Positions 57,418-64,000 of a DNA stretch of 64,000 nucleotides are shown here, piece after piece (position 1 is the stretch's first letter; each line of letters begins with the position of its first letter). Origin of the DNA: Streptomyces sp. ISL-100 (GTDB lineage: Bacteria; Actinomycetota; Actinomycetes; Streptomycetales; Streptomycetaceae); assembly GCF_018614615.1 (NCBI RefSeq), contig NZ_JAGGOK010000029.1, positions 124,001-188,000 of the forward strand, written 5' to 3'. The notes under the pieces were generated by a model that had not been told where the DNA came from, did no database searches, and saw only the letters and a list, made by a program, of their open reading frames with translations. The position numbers and the translations under genes are program-made.

Positions 57418-59094
57418 TCAGATGGCGCAGTGGACGGGGCGGGGCAGGCTGCCGTCGGTGAGGCGGGCGGCGAAGAACCGCTCGGTCACCAGCTGTTTGC
57501 CCATGGCCAGCGGGGTCCCTGCGGGGGCGAGATGCAGGTCGGGGCTGGTGGCCAGATCGGCGCCGGCGGGGTGCCAGTGCAGGCCGTCGGCGGTAACGGT
57601 CAGCTCCGGGATGCTGGAGTCCTCGCCGATCTCCACTCCGGTTTCGGAGAAGCCGCGGCGCAGTAGCGGGCGCACGGCGAAGTGGTCGGCCGGCAGGCCG
57701 AGTCCGGCGAGCAGGTCGGCGACCGCGGGGACCTCGTGGGTGTTCTCAGGCGTCTCGGTGAGGGCGACGCGCGGGGGCAGGCCGAGGTCGATCAGGTGAC
57801 GGATGCCGTCCATGGTGCGCTGCCAGGAGCCGGAACCGCGGTGCAGGTCGTGGGTGGCGGCGGTGGCGCCGTCCAGGGAGGTCTGGACGGTGAGTTTGCG
57901 GCCGGCCAGGTCCGCGAGCCCGGTGGCACGGCGGCCGCGCAGCAGCATCGCGTTGGTCATGACGGCGGTGGGCAGCTGGGCGGAGGCGTGGTCGAGGAGT
58001 TCGACGATGTCGGGGTGGAGGAAGGGCTCGCCGCCGGTGACGTACAGCTCGGTGAACCCGGCCTGCACGGCTTCGTCGACGAGAGCGCGGAAGGCGTCGG
58101 CGGGCAGGGTGCGAGCCGCCGCCTTCGGGGAGGAGGCGACCGCGCAGTAGTCGCAGGCCAGGTTGCAGTGGAAGTTGGTGTAGAGCCAAAGGCGGGACGG
58201 GAAGTACGGGGTGCCGAACAGTGGGACCACCGGCCGGTCACCCTCCAGGGCTTGCAACGTGGCTTCTCCCCAGCCGTCGTCGGCGGGACGGAACCCGGAC
58301 GGCAGGGTGGAACGGTAGAGGTGGTAGCGGCCCCGTGAACGCTCACGCGGGGGCAGGATCTCCAGGCAGGTGGTCCACCAGCCGATCTCGATGGTCTCGA
58401 CGAACACTTCGGGGAGCCCGGCGGCGCGCATGGAGCGGGCTTGCGCCTGCCAGTCGTACGCGAGCGGAATCAGCTCCGCCTTGGGGTACCCGTCGCCGAG
58501 GTCGATGAGGGCGTACCAGACGTTCCGGCGGCCGTCGTTGGCAGGCTTGCCGAGTACGCCGACGTTGACTGCGAGCCTCTCCCCGATGTGCCGCTGCCAG
58601 GGCAGGCCGCTGTGGGTGCACAGCACCACGTCCGCGCCGGACGCCTCGGCGCGCAGCCGGTGCTGCCCCTCCGGCAGCGACTCCCACCAGAAGTCGTTCA
58701 GCGCCAGCGTCGACCCGTGGACCATGTGGACGTCCACGCCGTCGATGCTCTCCCTGTGCTCAGTGGGCAGTTGGCCCATCCAGGCGGCGAAGTCACGGCT
58801 GGTGGTGGCGAGGGTGTGGTCGTAGATGAGCTGGGCGTACTCGTTGTCCTTGGGGTCGCGGTAGCCGCAGCCGCAGTCGGTGTCGCCGCGGGCGATCGCC
58901 ACGTCGTAATTGCCCGCGATGCACTCGACGCCGTTGTCGGCCAGGATCGGCCACAGGGCATCCACGTCGGCGCCGAAGCCACCGAGATCGCCCAGGCAGA
59001 ACAGGCGCTCGGCTCCTCTGGCGCGGGCGTCGTCGACGAAGGCTTGCAGGGCGTACGGATTGCCGTAGGGGCCTCCGCATACTGCGATACGCAT
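57418..59094 (-). CDS. Metallophosphoesterase-radical SAM fusion enzyme
   Basis: This is a 558-residue protein. N-terminal domain (about 1-240): GDLGGFGADVDALWP, GNYDVAIARGDTDC, MVHGSTLALNDF and CTHSGLPWQRHI form a calcineurin-like phosphoesterase. C-terminal domain (about 265-540): FHCNLACDYCAV is the CxxxCxxC site for the 4Fe-4S cluster, followed by GGEPFLHPDIVELL. AVRPLLRRGFSETGVEIGED is near the end. Radical SAM enzymes make a 5'-deoxyadenosyl radical; the phosphoesterase could remove a phosphate from the substrate or product. I know of no named family with this fusion. It follows the glycosyltransferase gene by 29 nt. Confidence 0.85.
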   Translation of the reverse strand: MRIAVCGGPYGNPYALQAFVDDARARGAERLFCLGDLGGFGADVDALWPILADNGVECIAGNYDVAIARGDTDCGCGYRDPKDNEYAQLIYDHTLATTSRDFAAWMGQLPTEHRESIDGVDVHMVHGSTLALNDFWWESLPEGQHRLRAEASGADVVLCTHSGLPWQRHIGERLAVNVGVLGKPANDGRRNVWYALIDLGDGYPKAELIPLAYDWQAQARSMRAAGLPEVFVETIEIGWWTTCLEILPPRERSRGRYHLYRSTLPSGFRPADDGWGEATLQALEGDRPVVPLFGTPYFPSRLWLYTNFHCNLACDYCAVASSPKAAARTLPADAFRALVDEAVQAGFTELYVTGGEPFLHPDIVELLDHASAQLPTAVMTNAMLLRGRRATGLADLAGRKLTVQTSLDGATAATHDLHRGSGSWQRTMDGIRHLIDLGLPPRVALTETPENTHEVPAVADLLAGLGLPADHFAVRPLLRRGFSETGVEIGEDSSIPELTVTADGLHWHPAGADLATSPDLHLAPAGTPLAMGKQLVTERFFAARLTDGSLPRPVHCAI

Positions 59095-59123
59095 AGGGGG
59101 TGTCTCTCTCCAAGATCGAACGG

Positions 59124-59846
59124 TCACGTACGGGCATCGCGCGCTGTACGTCCGCAGCGGGCCGGCCGGGGCCCTGCGGCGTAGCGGGTGCGGATGGTCT
59201 CGGGGTCGACGCCCGCGAAGTACAGCAGCTTCAGGTACTGCATGAAGGCGATCATGCGCCAGGTGCCGTGCTCGGTGAACCGGCGCGACGAGGCCGTCGA
59301 GGTAGCGGTCAACAGGCACAGCCGTCCGCGCCGGTGCAGACGCCGGGACATTTCCAGGTCCTCCATGATGGCCAGGTCCGGGAAGCCGCCGAGTTCGTCG
59401 AAGACAGTGCGGCGGACGAACATGGCCTGGTCGCCGAAGATGTGGTGCAGGCGGCGGGCCCGGGCATTCGACGTCCACGCCAGGTAGTTAAGTCCGGGCG
59501 TGCGGCGGTCGAAGCGGATGGTGAGGCCGCCGCCCACCACGTTCGGGTCAATGAGGCAGGTGCGGATCTGGCCGAGGGCCGCCGGGGCGATGGCGGTGTC
59601 GGCGTGGACGAACCACAGGACGTCGCCGCCGGCGTGCCGTGCTCCCTCGTTCATCTGACGTGCGCGGCCACGTGCGCTGTGCACCACGGGGGCGTACGGG
59701 GTGGCGAGTTCGACGGTGGCGTCGGTGGAGCCGCCGTCGACGACGATCAGCTCGCAGTCGGGAAAGTCGCGGCACAAGCGGCTCAGCGCGGTCTGGACGG
59801 TGGCTTGTTCGTTCAGGACGGGGACGATGATCGACACCTGGCTCAT
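59124..59846 (-). CDS. Family 2 glycosyltransferase, arsenosugar-associated type (TIGR04283-like)
   Basis: This 240-residue GT-A enzyme has VSIIVPVLNEQATVQTALSR, then LIVVDGGSTDATVELA and VLWFVHADTAIAPAALGQIR (DxD-like HAD). LGGFPDLAIMEDLEMSRRLH is the acceptor-side motif. The family is known from arsenosugar clusters together with the DUF2064-type enzyme encoded just upstream. Its ATG overlaps that gene's stop (ATGA). The sugar donor and acceptor are unknown. Confidence 0.8.
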   Translation of the reverse strand: MSQVSIIVPVLNEQATVQTALSRLCRDFPDCELIVVDGGSTDATVELATPYAPVVHSARGRARQMNEGARHAGGDVLWFVHADTAIAPAALGQIRTCLIDPNVVGGGLTIRFDRRTPGLNYLAWTSNARARRLHHIFGDQAMFVRRTVFDELGGFPDLAIMEDLEMSRRLHRRGRLCLLTATSTASSRRFTEHGTWRMIAFMQYLKLLYFAGVDPETIRTRYAAGPRPARCGRTARDART

Positions 59847-60508
59847 ACCGCCTCCGTGGGCTGGAGCAGGGCGGCGATCCGGTACGGCATCACCGGGTCC
59901 GCGAGGAGCGCGGCAGCGTCCTCGGGAGTGTCCAGGTCCCGCAACGGGCGGAGCAGTTCCACACTCAGTCCCTCCTCGGCGGCGACTGCGCAGGTAGCGG
60001 CCAGGACCTTGTCCGTACTCCACAGGGCCGCATCGATACCGAACAGCCCGGCGTGCGGGTGGCGCATGCCGATCAGGTAGTAGCCGCCGTCCAGCGCCGG
60101 GCCGAGCACAACCTCCTTGTGCTCCAGTGAGGAGAGGGCGACGGTCAGGTGGTCGCGGGTCAGAGTCGGCGCGTCGGTGCCGATGACCAGCAGCGGCCCC
60201 GCACCGTCGGCGAACGCCTCCACCACCGCAGAGGTGAGCCGCTGTCCGAGGTTCTCGCCACGCTGCACCACCAGGCGGACGCCGGGAAGGATAACGTCGC
60301 CTGGGCTTTCCTCGCCCACTCCTGGCGCGTACGCCAAATAGGTGCGCAGTCCGTGCGACGACGTCATCTCCAGGGTGTGCCGGATCAGTTCGGCCTGGAG
60401 GACGGCACAGCCGTCTGGGCCGAGCAGCGGGTGCAGCCGGGTCTTGACCGTGCCCGCCCGGGGTGCTTTCGCCATGACCAGCACCGAGGGTGTACGCCGC
60501 GTACTCAT
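59843..60508 (-). CDS. DUF2064 nucleotidyl/glycosyltransferase, arsenosugar-associated type (TIGR04282-like)
   Basis: This 221-residue protein has VLVMAKAPRAGTVKTRLHPL, LLVIGTDAPTLTRDHLTVAL and VVLGPALDGGYYLIGM, as in the DUF2064 family of CofC-like nucleotidyltransferase fold. It overlaps the genes on both sides by 4 nt. Together with the next enzyme it defines the pair found in arsenosugar gene sets. It may attach or activate the sugar moiety. Confidence 0.8.
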   Translation of the reverse strand: MSTRRTPSVLVMAKAPRAGTVKTRLHPLLGPDGCAVLQAELIRHTLEMTSSHGLRTYLAYAPGVGEESPGDVILPGVRLVVQRGENLGQRLTSAVVEAFADGAGPLLVIGTDAPTLTRDHLTVALSSLEHKEVVLGPALDGGYYLIGMRHPHAGLFGIDAALWSTDKVLAATCAVAAEEGLSVELLRPLRDLDTPEDAAALLADPVMPYRIAALLQPTEAV

Positions 60509-61293
60509 GCGCCGAACCGGTAGACGGTGCCGACCGGTGCCACGAGTTCCAGGCCCGGCAGGGCATGGGCGGCCAGCGCAGCGAAGATGTCCTTGCTCGC
60601 AGCCATCCGGGCCAACAATGCTTCGACCGGCTCGGGTTGCGGTGCGACGCCGTTGGCGTAGTCGGTGACAAAGCCGACCAGGGCCATCGGCAGCTCGGCC
60701 TCACCGGCCAGCACTACCTCCGGGCCTGCCGTCTGGCTGACCGCGGTGACGCCCGCGGCGGCCAGCGCGGCGATCTCGGGGCGGCTGTTGAAGCGGGGGC
60801 CGTCCACATACCCGTACACCCCGCTCGTGACAACAGGCGTGCCGGTGTGTGCGGCAGCCGCGATCAGGGCCCGGCGCAGCGGCTCGCTGAACGGCCGGTC
60901 GAAGATCCAGTGGCCGCGGCCGGCGGCGCCGGGAGACTCGTACCACGTGCAGGCAGAGCCGTCGGGGAGCCGGTTGGCGGGGAAGTACAGGTCGTCAAAG
61001 ACCACCAGGGAACCGGGCTCGGCGGCAGGGTCGACGGCGCCGCACACGGTGAGGGACACCAGTGCGTCGACCTTGCAGGCGAGCAGGGCGGCGAGGTTCG
61101 CCCGGTGATCCACCTGGTGCGACAGCCGGTGATGGCCGGTACCGTGCCGGGACAGGTGCACCAACTCAGCGTCATCCAGGTGGCCTTCGGTGACGGTGGC
61201 CTCGCCGTACTCGGTCTTGATCGTTCGCTGGGCCGCGTTCTCCAGTTGGGGCCAGTCGTAGCTGCCGGAACCGGTGATGACACCGATGCGCAT
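60505..61293 (-). CDS. Methylthioadenosine/purine nucleoside phosphorylase family protein
   Basis: This 262-residue protein has GVITGSGSYDWPQL, HRANLAALLACKVDALVSLT, VYGYVDGPRFNSRPEIAALA and SQTAGPEVVLAGEAELPMAL, typical of PNP/MTA phosphorylases. It should cleave a nucleoside with phosphate to base plus sugar 1-phosphate. In this operon the likely substrate is a nucleoside made from SAM (for example 5'-deoxyadenosine or a 5'-substituted adenosine). It overlaps the DUF2064 gene and starts 3 nt after the radical SAM stop. Confidence 0.85.
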   Translation of the reverse strand: MRIGVITGSGSYDWPQLENAAQRTIKTEYGEATVTEGHLDDAELVHLSRHGTGHHRLSHQVDHRANLAALLACKVDALVSLTVCGAVDPAAEPGSLVVFDDLYFPANRLPDGSACTWYESPGAAGRGHWIFDRPFSEPLRRALIAAAAHTGTPVVTSGVYGYVDGPRFNSRPEIAALAAAGVTAVSQTAGPEVVLAGEAELPMALVGFVTDYANGVAPQPEPVEALLARMAASKDIFAALAAHALPGLELVAPVGTVYRFGA

Positions 61294-61296
61294 GGG

Positions 61297-62721
61297 TCAC
61301 TTCTCCTGTGTGGCGGGACGGCGGACGGACGTACGGACCTCGACGAGCGGGAGCAGCCTGCGCAGCTGGGCGTTCTCGGCCGGGTCGAGAACGGCGTGCT
61401 GCACACAGGCGGGCACCAGGGTGCCGTCCTGGGGGTGGGCCATGGCGTAGTGGCAGGCGGCCAGGCGCTCCTGGGTTTCGCGCAGCTTCGGGTCCTGGGC
61501 CTGCTCGCCGCGCTGCATCATCTCCCAGGCGGGCTCGACGACTTCTGCGTCCATGAACTGATGCATCACAAAGGTGACCGGGCGGACGCGGAAGCGGTGG
61601 CGCAGCAGCCGCAGCACACCGACCCGGCCGGCCGTGCGGGCCAGCCACCGCAGCGCGATCACAACGGTGGACGGGTGACGGGCGACGACGCGGGCCAGCT
61701 TCGCGGCGAGCAACGCGGGCGGGGTGCCGGTGAAGCTGACCTTGCCGAAGTGGCGGAAGAAGCCGTCGCGCACGGCCAGATCGCGCGGGTCGTCCTCTTC
61801 GAGGAACGGGTACCAGCGTTTCCCGACGTAGAAGCCGTACGCGGTGCGGTTGCAGCGCACGTCACCGTTCTCGAAGACGTGATAGCCGAGCGTGCGGCCG
61901 GCGCCGCGCCCGATCTCCGCCCACACCGCATCCGGGGTGGCCTCGCGGTACTGCTCCTTCCAGCGCCGCTCATCGCCGAGAAAGGCGGCGGGCTGGAAGG
62001 AGAACATGCCATAGCCCATCCCCTGGCAGTCGCGGATGACGTCAGCGATCTCGTCGAGGTTGCCGGGGGTGACGGTCATGTTGTGGGCGAGGAAGTACCG
62101 CACCCTGTGCTCGCGCTGCAGCTTTGCGAACATGTCGGCGAACCGCTGGCGGTAGGGGTTCAGCGCCTTCTCATTGGGCGGGCGTTCGATGCCGCGCCTG
62201 CCGTACATGAACTTGTCGAAGTGCGCGGCGAACGACAGCCGCGTGAGGCGCCGCTTGCTGTTGTCGCCGAGGGCCAGCTGCTCCAGGTAGGCGTAGTCGA
62301 AGTCGCCGTGGGTGAAGCTCATCGGCTCCCGGCCGTGCTGGCGCATGATCTCCAGGGTGGCGGCGTGGTCGTCGGGCGGGAGCAGACTCACCTCGCCGCC
62401 GATGAGCTGGGCGTGGGCGCGCGGGCCGCGCAGTGTGCGCAGCAGACGCATCTGGGCGGCTACTTGCTCCTGGGTGTGGGGGCCGTCGACGCGTACCTGG
62501 TTGGCGTCCTTCGAGTGGTAGCAGGGCGTGCACTTCAGGTTGCACTTGGGGAAGACGCCGTGGGTGCCTTCGCAGCCGACGCCGTGCTGCCCGATGATCT
62601 GGCCCGGCGTCTTGACGACGTCAGGCAGTTCGGCCCACCGGCGTTCCATCGCCGCGACGAACTCCGGGTCGTAGGGCCGGGTGGCATGTTCGACAGCCCG
62701 CAGCCGCGCCATGATTCCCAT
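61297..62721 (-). CDS. Radical SAM enzyme with long C-terminal domain
   Basis: This is a 474-residue protein. FPKCNLKCTPCYHSKDANQV at about residue 60-80 is the CxxxCxxC 4Fe-4S motif, and LIGGEVSLLPPDDHAA is the SAM-binding Gly-Glu block. GYGMFSFQPAAFLGDER and FENGDVRCNRTAYGFYVGKR are in the second half; extra Cys (HGVGCEG, ACHYAMA, PACVQHA) might bind another cluster as in SPASM/twitch proteins. Starts at ATG 62721 with GGAGAT upstream. It groups with uncharacterised radical SAM proteins; the reaction is unknown. Confidence 0.85.
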   Translation of the reverse strand: MGIMARLRAVEHATRPYDPEFVAAMERRWAELPDVVKTPGQIIGQHGVGCEGTHGVFPKCNLKCTPCYHSKDANQVRVDGPHTQEQVAAQMRLLRTLRGPRAHAQLIGGEVSLLPPDDHAATLEIMRQHGREPMSFTHGDFDYAYLEQLALGDNSKRRLTRLSFAAHFDKFMYGRRGIERPPNEKALNPYRQRFADMFAKLQREHRVRYFLAHNMTVTPGNLDEIADVIRDCQGMGYGMFSFQPAAFLGDERRWKEQYREATPDAVWAEIGRGAGRTLGYHVFENGDVRCNRTAYGFYVGKRWYPFLEEDDPRDLAVRDGFFRHFGKVSFTGTPPALLAAKLARVVARHPSTVVIALRWLARTAGRVGVLRLLRHRFRVRPVTFVMHQFMDAEVVEPAWEMMQRGEQAQDPKLRETQERLAACHYAMAHPQDGTLVPACVQHAVLDPAENAQLRRLLPLVEVRTSVRRPATQEK

Positions 62722-62756
62722 CGGGTAGATCTCCGTTCTCGGTATCGGACGAGTGA

Positions 62757-63215
62757 TCACGGCGCGGTCGTCCCGAGTGTCTGCCGGTCGGGTGTCGGGT
62801 CCGCCGGGGCGTGCGGCCTTCGGCGCGCGGCGCGCAGCAGCAGCCACGCGTACAGCAGCATCAGGGCGTCCTCCACGAGGACGAACCAGCGCAGCGGCTG
62901 AGCGAGAAAGGTGCCGAAGCAGCCGCAGTTGGCGATCGTCAGCCCCCGCGCGTACGCCTGGACGGCAAGCAGCGCCCACACCAGCGAGAGGGCCGTGTAC
63001 ATCCACACGGGGACGACCGCCTTGGAACGGGGCCGGGCCAGGAACCACACCCCGACCGCAGCCTCGGCCGCGATCAGCATCACCGCCAGAGCGGTGGAGG
63101 CGGCGCCGCTGGTCAGCCCGTAGGCGGTGAAGATGGACGGCATGGCGGCGAAGGAGGCGAGCTGGCCGAGCGCCATCGCGGTCAGCAGCGCGCCCAGGAC
63201 AAGTCGCAGGATCAT
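62757..63215 (-). CDS. MauE/DoxX-like membrane protein with CxC motif
   Basis: This 152-residue protein has four membrane helices (ALLTAMALGQLASFAAMPSI; AAEAAVGVWFL; YTALSLVWALLAVQAYARGL; FVLVEDALMLLYAWLLL). The loop NCGCFGTF carries the CxC found in MauE-type thiol-redox membrane proteins. Overlaps the flavin reductase gene by 4 nt. It may shuttle electrons or thiols to the pathway, or handle a toxic element at the membrane. Confidence 0.75.
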   Translation of the reverse strand: MILRLVLGALLTAMALGQLASFAAMPSIFTAYGLTSGAASTALAVMLIAAEAAVGVWFLARPRSKAVVPVWMYTALSLVWALLAVQAYARGLTIANCGCFGTFLAQPLRWFVLVEDALMLLYAWLLLRAARRRPHAPADPTPDRQTLGTTAP

Positions 63216-64000
63216 GACCGCACCTTCCTGCGCAGGCCCAGCAGGGCGCCGGTGATCCGGCGGTGCGCGGCGAGCCGGTCGTAGACGTCGCTCAGCGCGG
63301 CGTGCCAGGGTCCGTCGGTGTAACTGGGGTAGGGGTGCACGGTCTTGGCGTACTGCGAGGGCGTCCAGCCCAGCCGTACCGCCGTGGCCAGGTGCGCGAT
63401 CGTCTCCCCGGCGCGCGGGGCGACCACCGTCGCGCCGAGGATCCGCCCCCGTCCGTCCAGCACCAGGCAGGTGAAGCCGTCGGTACGGCCCTCGGCAACG
63501 GCCCGGTCCACCCGGTCGTGGTCCAGGGTGAGCGTGCGGGTTCCTTCGGCGGATGTCACACCGACGCGGGCGACCTCGGGGTCGGTGTACGTCACCGAGG
63601 GCACCGCGTCGTAGTCGATACGACGCCGCACCCCGAGCAGCGCGTCCGTGACGGCGGACGCGCCCTGCATTCCGCCAAGGTGGGTGAACGCCGACTTGCC
63701 GGTGACATCCCCGGCCGCGTAAATGCGCGGGTTGCTCGTCCGCAGCCGGTCGTCGGTCCTGACCTGGCCGCGCTCGTCCGTCTCCACCCCGGCTGGCTCC
63801 AGACCGAGGCCGCCGGTGTTGGCGCGGCGGCCGGTGGTGGTCAGGAGCCGGTCGTACAGGATCGGCCTGCCCGGCCCGTACACGGCGCCGTCGTCGACCT
63901 TCTCGGCCCGATAGCCGGTGAGGACTGTGATCCCCTCGGCCTCCAGTCGCTCGCGGACCAGGGCGGAGGCACGGGGCTCCTCGCGCGGCAGCAACCGGCC
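63212..64000 (-). CDS. Flavin pyridine-nucleotide disulfide reductase (MerA/dihydrolipoamide dehydrogenase-like), C-terminal part
   Basis: The frame runs off the right edge; about 260 residues are seen. NPRIYAAGDVTGKSAFTHLG is the FAD-binding Asp block, VPSVTYTDPEVARVGVTSAE the dimer-interface start, and GRILGATVVAPRAGETIAHL with VHPYPSYTDGPWHAAL the C-terminal interface helix. The His-Pro-Tyr replaces the catalytic HPT of lipoamide dehydrogenases. There is no CC tail, so it is not a mercuric reductase. The redox Cys pair lies outside the window. Confidence 0.85.
   Translation of the reverse strand, partial: GRLLPREEPRASALVRERLEAEGITVLTGYRAEKVDDGAVYGPGRPILYDRLLTTTGRRANTGGLGLEPAGVETDERGQVRTDDRLRTSNPRIYAAGDVTGKSAFTHLGGMQGASAVTDALLGVRRRIDYDAVPSVTYTDPEVARVGVTSAEGTRTLTLDHDRVDRAVAEGRTDGFTCLVLDGRGRILGATVVAPRAGETIAHLATAVRLGWTPSQYAKTVHPYPSYTDGPWHAALSDVYDRLAAHRRITGALLGLRRKVRS

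Noticed and set aside
63212..64000. Second mercuric reductase
   Set aside because: The C-terminal Cys-Cys tail of MerA is absent and the gene belongs to the radical SAM operon.

Overview
The window is high-GC actinobacterial DNA and almost certainly Streptomyces. The signs are GC-rich third codon positions, frequent GTG starts, ATGA/GTGA stop-start overlaps, DmdR/IdeR-type iron boxes and several typical streptomycete families (MbtH, SepF-like protein, F420-type luciferase-like oxidoreductase, DUF2470 protein).

The left two thirds (about 2.8-39.3 kb) is a hydroxamate siderophore locus tied together by seven 19-bp iron boxes. It encodes an N10-formyl-THF formyltransferase, an L-ornithine N5-monooxygenase, a siderophore-binding lipoprotein, a 5180-residue NRPS (C-A-T-C-A-T-E-C-A-T-C-A-T-C) and its MbtH partner. 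It also has a heterodimeric ABC exporter, a FecCD/FecE-type importer operon that ends in an amidohydrolase and a 77-residue unknown protein, and a full ornithine supply route (acetyltransferase plus argC-argJ-argB-argD) driven from iron boxes. The third adenylation pocket read by hand is D-M-E-N-L-G-L-I-N, the code I associate with N5-formyl-N5-hydroxyornithine in coelichelin. The NRPS has no thioesterase and ends in a condensation domain whose catalytic His is Tyr. Overall it resembles tetramodular erythrochelin/foroxymithine-type systems more than trimodular coelichelin, but the product is not determined. An isochorismatase-fold protein in the ornithine operon lacks the usual catalytic Lys, and no other dihydroxybenzoate genes are present.

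Scattered through 33.2-42.7 kb are decayed genes: a phosphopantetheinyl transferase, a siderophore-interacting protein, a DUF1269 membrane protein, a lipoprotein with a frameshift in its signal peptide, and a Rieske oxygenase/reductase pair carrying nonsense codons and deletions. A frameshifted peptide-binding protein lies at the far left and an integrase fragment at 49.4 kb. From about 42.7 to 48.8 kb the genes look like ordinary streptomycete chromosome: phosphoesterase, SepF-like protein, ATPase, MazG-type hydrolase, LLM oxidoreductase and homocysteine methyltransferase.

From about 50.2 to 53.6 kb is a mercury resistance locus: MerT-like membrane protein and ArsR-type repressor facing merA, then a MerR-family regulator and merB. 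Two identical-half-site operators sit between the divergent genes. A Crp/Fnr regulator with a membrane protein follows.

The right end (56.2-64.0 kb, all minus strand, mostly overlapping genes) is an unusual cluster: a flavin disulfide reductase cut by the window edge, a MauE/DoxX-like membrane protein, a radical SAM enzyme, a nucleoside phosphorylase, two glycosyltransferases of the types linked to arsenosugar biosynthesis, a metallophosphoesterase-radical SAM fusion and an FAD oxidoreductase. I regard it as the best candidate for an undescribed pathway, possibly a metalloid- or sulfur-containing nucleoside-derived sugar.
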